A stretch of DNA of 20,629 bases, from assembly GCA_965262315.1 (NCBI GenBank), contig CBDHFJ010000095.1:1-20629 (forward strand), written 5' to 3'. A program made the position numbers and the translations under genes. The notes below the pieces were generated by a model. That model had not been told where the DNA came from, did no database searches, and worked only from the letters and a program-made list of their open reading frames with translations. Positions 13,489-20,629 of the stretch are shown in pieces. Position 1 is the first letter of the stretch, and each line of letters starts with the position of its first letter. This stretch comes from JBCCFK01 sp965262315. Lineage in GTDB: Bacteria; Actinomycetota; Acidimicrobiia; Acidimicrobiales; UBA8592.

Positions 13489-13613
13489 TTTGGGCGGGTT
13501 CTGCACGTGTGGGGTGCGGGTGGTGCCCAATTTGGGGTGGCAGCGGGGGTGTGGGCGAAATTGGGGCGGGTTCTGCACGTATGGGGTGCCGGTGGTGCCC
13601 AATTTGGGGGGGC
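13489..13613. repeat. Tandem pair of ~53-nt GT-rich intergenic repeats (copies 3 and 4)
   Basis: Copy 3 (13489-13541) and copy 4 (13561-13613) share GCGGGTTCTGCACGT, GGTGCCCAATTTGGGG and a 72-nt period, with about four differences in 53 nt. They are diverged relatives of the pair at 12280-12405: all four contain TGGGGC or TTGGGC, then RGGTTNTGCACG, a GGGTGCG/C block and GTGGTNCYC. Copy 4 has terminal inverted repeats AAATTGGG (from 13558) and CCCAATTT (to 13605). They occupy the gap between convergent genes. Confidence 0.83.
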
Positions 13614-13657
13614 AATCTGGGGTTCTGGAGGGGAGGGGAGCCGGGTCGGCGACTCGA

Positions 13658-14767
13658 TCAGGCGGTGAGGTCGATCACCAGGGCGCCCACGTGGGCCTTC
13701 GTCTCGAAGGTGGCTTGGGCCTCACCGATGGCTTCGAGGGGGAAGATGGCATCGACGACGGGTTCGATGTCGCCGCGGTCGACGTAGCGGACGAGGTCGG
13801 CGAAGACCTGCGGCTCGAACACGGTGGCGCCGTAGAGCTCGAGATCGTTGAGATAGAGGGTGCGCAGGTCGAGCGGCACCATCGGGCCGGCGATCGCGCC
13901 GGACGTGACGTAGCGGCCACCGCGGCGCAAGATGTCGAGCCAGCCGCCGAAATCGTCACCGCCCACGATGTCGGCCACCACGTCCACCGGCCCGGCCGCG
14001 TCCTCGACCGACGCGGGCACGTCGGCCACGCCGCGGGGGAGGACCACATCGGCGCCCAGCGCGGCGACCCGGTCGACCTTCGACTCGCCGCAGACGGCCA
14101 CCACCCGCGCGCCGCGCAGCTTCGCCAGCGAGACGAGGGCCGAGCCCACGCCGCCGGAGGCACCCGGAACCGCCACGGTCTGGCCCGCGGTCAACCGCAC
14201 TCGCTGGAGCATGTGTTCGGCCGTGGACCACGAGCAGGGGAGCCCGGCCAGCGCGATGTCCGGAAGGCTCGACGAGTGTGGGTGCGCGTTGACCGCCGGC
14301 ACGCAGCAGTACTCGGCGAACCCGCCGTCGGCCTCGCTGCCGAGGTAGCCCGCCAGCGAACGGTCGCCGGGATCGGCCGCGTCACGAATCCAAGGGTCGA
14401 TCAGCACTCGGCGACCGAGGAGCCCGACGTCGGTGTCGCTGCCCACGGCCACGACGGCGCCGCTGGGGTCCGCGCCCTGGATGCGCGGGAACGTCAGTCC
14501 GCCCCGACCCCAGGTGGCGTCGTCCTCTCGGGCCTCGGCGAAGCCTTCACCCGTCGTTGCCCCGGTGACCGATCGGCTGTACCAGCCCACCCGCGTGTTG
14601 ATGTCGGTGTTGTTCATGCCGCAGGCGCCGACCTTCACCAGCACCTCGCCCGGGCCGGGCGTGGGAACCGGGACGTCGTCACGGACCTGGAGCATCTCGG
14701 GGCCACCGCGTCCGAGCAACAGCGCGGCTCGCATGGTGGCGGGAACGGGTTCGACAGGCTCGATCAT
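13658..14767 (-). CDS. MDR-superfamily NAD(P)-dependent alcohol dehydrogenase/quinone oxidoreductase
   Basis: A 369-aa medium-chain dehydrogenase/reductase. The N-terminal GroES-like domain includes MRAALLLGRGGPEMLQV (12-28), VPVPTPGPGEVLVKVGACGMNNTD (32-55) and a GADPSGAVVAVG turn (98-109). The Rossmann domain has TVAVPGASGGVGSALVSLAK (197-216). The structural-zinc cysteine cluster of classical alcohol dehydrogenases is not seen. It therefore belongs with quinone-oxidoreductase-like or acryloyl-CoA-reductase-like members, which reduce activated double bonds or aldehydes with NAD(P)H. ATG 14767 is preceded by GTGGAAG; ATG 14734, just before the conserved RAALL, is an alternative. The gene lies 312 nt downstream of the Lrp regulator in the same direction, with a strong hairpin between, so it is probably a separate transcript. 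Confidence 0.86.
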   Translation of the reverse strand: MIEPVEPVPATMRAALLLGRGGPEMLQVRDDVPVPTPGPGEVLVKVGACGMNNTDINTRVGWYSRSVTGATTGEGFAEAREDDATWGRGGLTFPRIQGADPSGAVVAVGSDTDVGLLGRRVLIDPWIRDAADPGDRSLAGYLGSEADGGFAEYCCVPAVNAHPHSSSLPDIALAGLPCSWSTAEHMLQRVRLTAGQTVAVPGASGGVGSALVSLAKLRGARVVAVCGESKVDRVAALGADVVLPRGVADVPASVEDAAGPVDVVADIVGGDDFGGWLDILRRGGRYVTSGAIAGPMVPLDLRTLYLNDLELYGATVFEPQVFADLVRYVDRGDIEPVVDAIFPLEAIGEAQATFETKAHVGALVIDLTA

Positions 14768-15079
14768 GCTTCCACTTCGTACACCCACCCGACGGGTTGC
14801 GGGCGAGATCCCCACGCCGGCCGTGCCCCCGCTGCCCAAACCTGTCCGCGATGTTGCACTCGAGCAGCATGCGGACAGGTTGCCCACGCAGCGCGGTCGT
14901 AGCGGGTCGTCGGTGAGCGGGGGACGGGGGCGCCGCCGGGTGCGGAGAGGTGGGTGGCAGCGAGGTGGCTGGCGGAGGGTGGAAGCGGGCTTCGCTGGAG
15001 GACGTCGTCCGGTCGGCGAACGCTGGGGCCGGGGTCGGTCCCCCGCGGGCGCGTGCCCAGGGAGGGGTCGGAGCAACCC
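14768..15079. other. 312-nt intergenic region between the Lrp regulator and the MDR gene
   Basis: This stretch holds the AACCTGTCCGC hairpin (14839-14881) and the 13-mer CCACGCAGCGCGG (14884-14896). The remainder, about 14900-15075, is GC-rich on both strands. Frames are open there, but they read as Arg/Pro/Gly-rich sequence without domain-like features. I see no gene, RNA or mobile element. Confidence 0.6.
14839..14881 (-). terminator. Imperfect 43-nt hairpin, terminator-like repeat element
   Basis: AACCTGTCCGC (14839-14849) pairs with GCGGACAGGTT (14871-14881), and ATG/CAT and TGC/GCA pairings continue inside with single-base bulges. It lies ~200 nt beyond the Lrp gene stop and ~70 nt before the MDR start. 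CCACGCAGCGCGG follows it at 14884, the same 13-mer that precedes the hairpin at 11798. Confidence 0.6.
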
Positions 15080-15544
15080 TCAGGCTGGGTCGATGACGTG
15101 CTTGCGCCGGTGTTCGAACACCAGCGTCGTGCGTTCGTCGACCACCGCGGGATGGTCCGCGATCTCCCGCAGGGCGGCGCGGCGGAGCGACTCGGTGTCG
15201 GGCACGGCGACATGGACGAGCGCGTCCTCGGCACCGCTGATCAGGTGGACGGCCAGCACGTCGGGCAACGCCCACACGTGATCGATGAAGGACTGGACGA
15301 CATCGTCGGTCTTGGGTCGGAGCCGAACGAAGATCATGGCTTCGACCGTCCGACCGAGGTGCTGGAGATCGACCTCGGCGTGATAGCCGGTGATGACGCC
15401 GCGGCGCTCCAGGTCCCGAACTCGCTGGAGTGTCGTGGACGGTGCCAGCCCGACATCGTCGGCGAGGGCCCGGTTGGTGCGGCGTCCGTCGGCCTGGAGC
15501 GATCGCACCAACGCCGCATCGATGTCATTCATTCGTTCGATCAT
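15080..15544 (-). CDS. Lrp/AsnC family transcriptional regulator
   Basis: A 154-aa regulator. Residues ~6-50 are the AsnC-type winged helix-turn-helix (NDIDAALVRSLQADGR, then NRALADDVGLAPSTTLQRVR, then DLERRGVITGY). Residues ~67-145 are the RAM ligand-binding/oligomerisation domain, with the family's alternating strands (EAMIFVRLRP, VLAVHLISGAEDALVHVAV). Such proteins bind amino acids or 2-oxo acids and control their metabolism. GGAGGAG ahead of ATG 15544 fixes the start; ATG 15532 is a weaker alternative. It is divergent from the 2-oxoacid:ferredoxin oxidoreductase gene with 137 nt between, so that gene is its likely target, a common arrangement for this family. Confidence 0.92.
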   Translation of the reverse strand: MIERMNDIDAALVRSLQADGRRTNRALADDVGLAPSTTLQRVRDLERRGVITGYHAEVDLQHLGRTVEAMIFVRLRPKTDDVVQSFIDHVWALPDVLAVHLISGAEDALVHVAVPDTESLRRAALREIADHPAVVDERTTLVFEHRRKHVIDPA

Positions 15545-15681
15545 CGGGTCTCCTCCGCTGGGACGAACATTGGGGTGCTCCAGGGCGACATCGCCGAATC
15601 TTGTTCGGGCCTGTGGATCAACAGTCGCACAGTTGGGATACTCGTGACCAGCGCGGCACTTGCACCTGCGAAGGAGACCGG

Positions 15682-18600
15682 ATGACGGCAACGGACTCGT
15701 ACCAGCTCACGGATCGGTTCCTCGAAGACGAGGGCACGGTCTTCCTGACCGGCATTCAGGCTCTGGCGCGGCTGCCCCTGGAGCAGTTGCGGGCCGACCG
15801 GCGGAACGGGTGGAACACCGCGGCCTTTGCGTCGGGCTATCCCGGATCGCCACTCGGTGGCTACGGCGATGCGTTGGCCGCTGCTGCCCGGCTCGCCCCC
15901 GACCTGCCCGTCATCAGCCAGCCCGGACTCAACGAGGAGTTGGCTGCCAGCGCCGTCATGGGCTCCCAGCTCGCGGTCCTCCAACCCGACTGCCGCTACG
16001 ACGGCATCGTCGGCATCTGGTACGGAAAGGCGCCCGGGGTCGAGCGCGCCGCCGACGCGCTTCGTCACGCGGTCTTCGCCGGCACGTCCACCCGCGGTGG
16101 AGCGGTGGCGCTGGTCGGCGACGACCCGCTGGCCAAGAGCTCCACCGTGCCGTCGTCGTCGGCCGGTCTGCTGTCCGACATGCACATGCCGCTGCTGTAT
16201 CCGGGCGATCCCGCCGAGGCACTCGACTTGGGCCGTCACGCGATCGCCCTGTCGAGGACCACCGGACTGTGGGCGGCGATCAAGATGGTGGCCGATGTCG
16301 CCGACGCCACGGCCACCGTGGCGCTCGACAGCGATCGGGTGCAGCCGGTCATCCCCACCATCGACGGCGAGCGCTACCGGCACACGCCCGATGGTCGACT
16401 CCTGACGCCGCACACGCTCGAGTTGGAGCAGGAGATCACCGAGGTTCGCTACGAGCTGGCGCGCGACTACGCCGCGAGCAACCGGCTCAATCACGTGACG
16501 GTCGACCCGTCCGATGCCTGGATCGGCCTCGTGGCGTCCGGCATCACCTACCGAGAGGTGCGAGAGGCGTTGGCGCGGCTCGGACTTCGTTCCGACGACG
16601 ACATCGCAGGCGTCGGCATTCGGCTGCTCAAGATGGGGATGCCCCTTCCCTTCAACCCGGCCACCATTCGGAACTTCGCCCGCGGCCTGCGCGAGGTCAT
16701 GGTCATCGAGGAGAAGAACGCCAACCTCGAGTCGCTCGTGAAGGACGCTCTGTATCCCCTCGCGGACCGGCCGCTCGTCGTGGGCAAGGCCGATCATCGG
16801 GGCGACCGCCTGGTCCCGGTTGGGGTTCACTCGACGCGGACAAGATCATCCCGCACCTCCGCAAGCGCCTGGAGCGGCGGATCGATCCATCGCGGCTCAC
16901 CCCTGCGCCGTCGACCCGGGAGAAGAAGCTGCTTCCCCTCACCGTCGATCGCACGCCGTTCTACTGCTCGGGTTGCCCCCACAACCGCAGCACGCAGGCG
17001 CCCGAGGGTGCCCTGGTGGGCGCCGGTATCGGGTGCCACACCATGGCGCTGCTGATGGACGAGGACCGCGTCGGCGACATCGCCTACGTGACCGCGATGG
17101 GCGGCGAGGGCATGCCGTGGGTGGGGATGGCGCAGTTCGTCGAGCGGGAGCACTTCATCCAGAACCTCGGCGACGGGACGTACTTCCACTCGGGGCAGCT
17201 CGCGATCCAGGCGGCGGTCGCCGCTGGCGTGAACATCACGTACAAGCTGCTGTACAACGACACCGTCGCCATGACCGGCGGCCAGGATCCGCAGGGCCAG
17301 CTCGACGTCCCGGCGGTGTGTTCGACCCTGCTCACCCAGGGTGTGGCCCGGGTGCTGGTCACCACCGACGACGTCGACGCCTATGACCGGGTCGAGCTGC
17401 CCGAGGGCGTCGACGTCTGGGCGCGCGAACGGCTGATGGAAGCCCAGGAGACCCTGGCGGAAGTGCGCGGCGTCACCGTGCTCATCCACGACCAGGGCTG
17501 CGCGGCCGAGGCCCGACGTGCCCGCAAGCGGGGTCTGGTGCCCACACCGACCCAGCGGGTGATCATCAACCATCGGATCTGTGAGGGGTGTGGCGACTGC
17601 GGACAGGTCTCGAACTGCCTTTCGGTGCAGCCGCTCCAGACCACGTTCGGTCGCAAGACCACGATCGACCAGACCACCTGCAACCTCGACTACTCGTGTC
17701 TCGAGGGCGACTGCCCGTCGTTCATGACCGTCGAACTGGCCGAGCCCGGGCGGCTGGCCCGGTGGTTCGGTCGAGACCGAGGTGGCGAGACCCGGACCCA
17801 GGAGCGCTCGATTCCGGTGCCGCCGACGGGTCTGGAAGCACCGCGCCTCGTCGTGCCCGCTGACGACTTCGCGCTCAGGATCACCGGCATCGGTGGCACA
17901 GGTGTGGTCACCGTGGCCCAGGTGCTCGGGACCGCGGCGATGCTCGACGGGTTCCATGTGCGGGGCCTGGACCAGATCGGCCTGTCCCAGAAGGCAGGGC
18001 CAGTGGTCAGCGACGTCCGCCTGTCTCGGACCGCCCCGACCGCAACCAACCGCCTCGGCTCCGGCCAGGCCGACCTGCTGCTCGCCTTCGACCAGCTGGT
18101 TGCGGCCTCCGATCGCGGCTTGTTGATCGCTGACGAGGCCCGGACCACGGTGGTCGGGTCCACCTCACCCACCCCGACCGGCGAGATGATCACCCACCTC
18201 GATGTCGGGCTCCCGTCCGACGCGGACCTCGGTGCCCGGATCGCCGGTGTGTCCAGGCCCGATCAGCAGCACTGGGCCGACGCGATGGCCACCACGACGG
18301 CGATCTTCGGCTCCGGCACCACGGCCAACATGTTCGTGATCGGCATGGCGGTCCAGGCCGGCTGTCTTCCGATCGACCCGGCACACATCGAGGACGCCAT
18401 CAATCTCAACGGGGTGGCGGTTGCCGCGAACCTCGCCGCGTTCCGCTGGGGGCGAGTGCAGATCGTGTCGCCCGACACCGTCGCAGGCGTGGTCGCCGAA
18501 GCCGATGGCGAGCGCTTCGAGCCCGAGCCGGTCGAGCTCCCGTCCGCCGTGGCGGCTGCGATCGACCAGCTCCGGGTCGGTCCGGAGCTCACCGAGCGCC

Positions 18601-19199
18601 TCGGGTTCCTGGCAGAGGAACTCGTGCGCTGGGGCTCGTCGCGGACCCCCAAGGCGTGGCTGGCCACCGTGGGCGAGGCCAGGAAGGCCGAGCAGGCGGT
18701 TGCCGCCGGTAGCGAGGTGCTGACCCGGGCGGTCGCCGAGAACCTCTTCAAGCTCGTCGCGTACAAGGACGAGTACGAGGTCGCTCGCCTGATGCTGGAC
18801 GCCGAGGCGACGGCTCCTGCGTTCGACCTCGCCGGTGACCGGGGGCGCGTCGCGTGGAAGCTCCACCCGCCGATGCTTCGTGCCCTGGGCATGGAGGGCA
18901 AGATCGCCATCGGAACCTGGGCCACACCGGGCATCCGCACGCTGGCTCGGGCGAAGCGGATCCGGGGCACGCTGGCCGATCCGTTCCGGTGGGCCGAGGT
19001 CCGACGCGTCGAACGATCGCTCCCCAAGGAGTACCGGACGTCGCTGCGGCATGCGCTGCGTCGGTTGACCGCGGACAACCTGGAGGCCGTCGTCGAACTG
19101 GCCGAACTGCCCGACCTCGTCCGGGGCTACGAGGACATCAAGCTCGCCAACGTCGAGCGCTATCGCGCCGCCGTCGCCGACGTGACCGCCCGCATCTGA
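15682..19199 (+). CDS. Indolepyruvate (2-oxoacid):ferredoxin oxidoreductase, fused form, frameshifted as read
   Basis: This is the ~1170-aa fused enzyme that oxidatively decarboxylates aryl- or branched-chain 2-oxo acids to acyl-CoA, reducing ferredoxin, in amino-acid breakdown. The first frame holds the core domain (GWNTAAFASGYPGSPLGGY, QPGLNEELAASAVMGSQLA). The thiamine-diphosphate domain (AYVTAMGGEGMPWVGMAQF, LLYNDTVAMTGGQDPQGQ, ~residues 465-540) lies after the shift. It is followed by iron-sulfur cysteines (CEGCGDCGQVSNC and CNLDYSCLEGDC, ~633-680), the gamma domain (GIGGTGVVTVAQVLGTAAM, ~735-910) and a C-terminal domain (AENLFKLVAYKDEYEVARLM). Near 16815-16824 (CCCGGTTGGGG) the frame must move by -1; one missing base restores PV-W-GSLDADKI. 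As read, translation would stop at 17055. AAGGAGA precedes ATG 15682. Confidence 0.88.
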
Positions 19200-19300
19200 C
19201 CACCCGCGGGCGCCCCTTCGTCATGCGTACCGACAACCGGTCCTGCGGCGGTCTCAGGGCTGCGGCGTGCGACGGGTTGGTGGTCGTCGGGATCCGACGG

Positions 19301-20080
19301 TCAGGCCAGCTCGGCTTCGGCGTACTCGAGGAGCGCTGAGAAGCCCATGCTCTCGTAGATCGAGCGAGCGGGCGCGTTGTCGGCGTGGACGTTCAGACCC
19401 ACGATGTCCACACGGTCGCCGAGCCGATGGACCACACCGGCGGTGACGGCAGCGCCGTGTCCACGACCGCGGTGGTCGGCCCGGGTGTAGACCGCGCCGA
19501 TGGCTGCGATGCGCTGACGGTCCGACAGCACGTGGGTGCCCGCGGCCGCGACGAGCTCACCGTGTACCCGGACGCCGACGAACGTCTCGTCGGCCAGCAT
19601 GTGCGGCAGGAAGAAGGCGGCGCCAGGATCGGTGTCGTAGAGCGCCAACACCTCGTCGAGGTTCCCCGGTCCCAGTGGCTCGACGTCAGGGCGCGGCTCC
19701 GGGATCGACGCCCGGTCGGTCAGTTCGTACCTGACATGTGGGCCCATCGGCACGACGGGTCGCACCTGGGCCAGGACGCCCTCCACGTGGGCCGGTCCCG
19801 TGATCAGCAGGCCGGAGGGGAGCCGAGGCGCAGCCTCGGCGACCAGCGCGGCGGAACCGTCCGGGTCCTTGGTGCTGACCGCGTAGACCGCGAGGCCTTC
19901 GCCGTTCGGGAGCCCGACGACGCCGATCACGGCGTCCTGTCGCCGGAACCAGCGGCTGCCTTCCCAGAACGGCGGCTCCAGATCAACGAGCGCATAGATG
20001 TGCGCGGCCCGGTTGTCGCCGTAGAACTCCTCGAGCTCGTCTGGATCGGTCACCACGCGGGCGCCCTCCGGAGCGATCAC
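19301..20080 (-). CDS. GNAT-family N-acetyltransferase
   Basis: A 259-aa protein with a C-terminal GNAT domain (~131-259). The acetyl-CoA pyrophosphate-binding motif is TRADHRGRGHGAAVT (RGRGHG at 204-209), following the strand IAAIGAVYT and preceding LNVHADNAPARSIYESMGF, the usual GNAT end. The N-terminal half (~1-125) is a diverged domain with DNRAAHIYALVDLEPPFW, so it is of the longer two-part GNAT type. The acceptor (amine, amino acid or protein) is unknown. It starts at GTG 20080, which overlaps the ABC ATPase stop as GTGA, making it the last gene of an amino-acid transport operon. This hints that it may modify the transported compound (inference). Confidence 0.85.
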   Translation of the reverse strand: MIAPEGARVVTDPDELEEFYGDNRAAHIYALVDLEPPFWEGSRWFRRQDAVIGVVGLPNGEGLAVYAVSTKDPDGSAALVAEAAPRLPSGLLITGPAHVEGVLAQVRPVVPMGPHVRYELTDRASIPEPRPDVEPLGPGNLDEVLALYDTDPGAAFFLPHMLADETFVGVRVHGELVAAAGTHVLSDRQRIAAIGAVYTRADHRGRGHGAAVTAGVVHRLGDRVDIVGLNVHADNAPARSIYESMGFSALLEYAEAELA

Positions 20081-20629
20081 AGCCGACCGGCCTCGATGAC
20101 CCGAGCGAGGAACTGCTGGGTCCGCGGCTGCTTCGGGTCGCCGAACAGCTCGGCGGGTGGTGCCTGCTCGAGGACCCGACCCTCGTTGAGGAAGCAGACA
20201 CGATTGGCGACGTCGCGGGCGAAGCCCATCTCGTGGGTGGCCAGCACCATGGTGAGCCCTTGGTCGGCCAGGTCACGGATGACCGACAGCACCTCACCGA
20301 CGAGCTCTGGGTCGAGCGCCGACGTGACCTCGTCGAGCAGCAGGATCTCGGGGTCGCCCATCAGCGCCCGGACGATGGCCGCGCGCTGGTTCTGCCCACC
20401 GGAGATGCGGTTGGGGTACTCGTCGATCTTGTCGCCGAGCCCGAACCGGTGGAGGAGTTCCGACGCACGCCCCTCGGCCTCGGCCTTGTCCATGCCGAGC
20501 GCTCGACGGGGCCCGAGCGTGACGTTGTCGAGGACGCTCATGTGCGGGAACAGGTTGAACGACTGGAACACGATGCCGATGCGTCGGCGGACGGCATTGG
20601 CGTCGACGCCGCGGGCGGTGATGTCGTCG
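20077..20629 (-). CDS. Polar amino acid ABC transporter ATP-binding protein, 5' truncated
   Basis: The gene enters from the right edge, so the N-terminus with the Walker A loop is not in the window. What is visible fits the GlnQ/HisP/ArgP-type ATPase. It has RRRIGIVFQSFNLFPHMSVLDN (Q-loop), the ABC signature ISGGQNQRAAIVRAL, and Walker B plus D-loop ILLLDEVTSALDPELV. The H-loop TMVLATHEMGFARDV and the C-terminal family ending FGDPKQPRTQQFLARVI follow. The signature has Gln-Asn-Gln where Gln-Gln-Gln is usual. It powers uptake of polar amino acids, with permease and binding protein presumably encoded upstream, off-window. Translation is coupled to the GNAT gene. Confidence 0.92.
   Translation of the reverse strand, partial: DDITARGVDANAVRRRIGIVFQSFNLFPHMSVLDNVTLGPRRALGMDKAEAEGRASELLHRFGLGDKIDEYPNRISGGQNQRAAIVRALMGDPEILLLDEVTSALDPELVGEVLSVIRDLADQGLTMVLATHEMGFARDVANRVCFLNEGRVLEQAPPAELFGDPKQPRTQQFLARVIEAGRL

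Noticed and set aside
12280..13613. The repeats as a CRISPR array
   Set aside because: There are only two units per site, the repeats are longer than the spacers, the spacers are 12-20 nt, and there are no cas genes.
15545..15681. A specific promoter or Lrp operator in the divergent regulator/oxidoreductase gap
   Set aside because: GATACT at 15637-15642 and a weak GAA...TTC symmetry at 15594-15604 are present, but neither has a matching -35 or convincing palindrome.
19200..19300. A bidirectional terminator between the oxidoreductase and GNAT genes
   Set aside because: No stem of useful length could be found in this 100-nt convergent gap.

Overview
The window is high-GC DNA (codons mostly end in G or C) with GTG starts, GTGA/ATGA start-stop overlaps and lineage-typical gene families: an HTTM protein with its small partner, a fused indolepyruvate ferredoxin oxidoreductase, a DmdC-like acyl-CoA dehydrogenase and an MgtA/PimB-like mannosyltransferase. 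I infer an actinobacterium, probably Acidimicrobiia, from family flavour only. There are no rRNA, tRNA, phage, IS or CRISPR features. Three genes carry apparent single-base frameshifts (near 446, 1512 and 16818), so the sequence is probably a draft or metagenome assembly with some indel errors.

Layout. 1-3050: a partial, frameshifted PhyH-type dioxygenase, an unknown 187-aa protein, and a minus-strand HTTM membrane pair. 3125-6683 (plus): a HAD phosphatase, a family-2 glycosyltransferase and a family-4 glycosyltransferase, which look like a glycolipid or cell-envelope cassette, then a thioredoxin-fold/cyclic-nucleotide-binding fusion. 6697-10605 (minus): acyl-CoA dehydrogenase, a redoxin with an in-frame TGA, and an APH/ecdysteroid-kinase-like phosphotransferase, arranged as a probable operon behind a perfect palindromic operator. 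10821-13444 (plus): a 3-hydroxyisobutyrate-dehydrogenase-like enzyme, two paralogous small proteins and a lipoprotein, embedded in intergenic repeats. 13658-19199: an MDR oxidoreductase and an Lrp/AsnC regulator (both minus), the regulator divergent from the large 2-oxoacid:ferredoxin oxidoreductase (plus). 19301-20629 (minus): a GNAT acetyltransferase coupled to a truncated polar-amino-acid ABC ATPase.

The most notable item is the redoxin at 7743-8759. Its reading frame is open for 338 codons except for one TGA exactly where the active-site cysteine should be (SSW-TGA-GCAWDLPGW). A 6-bp hairpin with a 5-nt G-containing loop begins 14 nt after the TGA, the geometry of a bacterial SECIS element. 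I read it as a probable selenoprotein. The second item of interest is a family of short GT-rich intergenic repeats in two tandem pairs (12280-12405 and 13489-13613), plus two AACCTGTC-armed hairpins that share a 13-nt flank.
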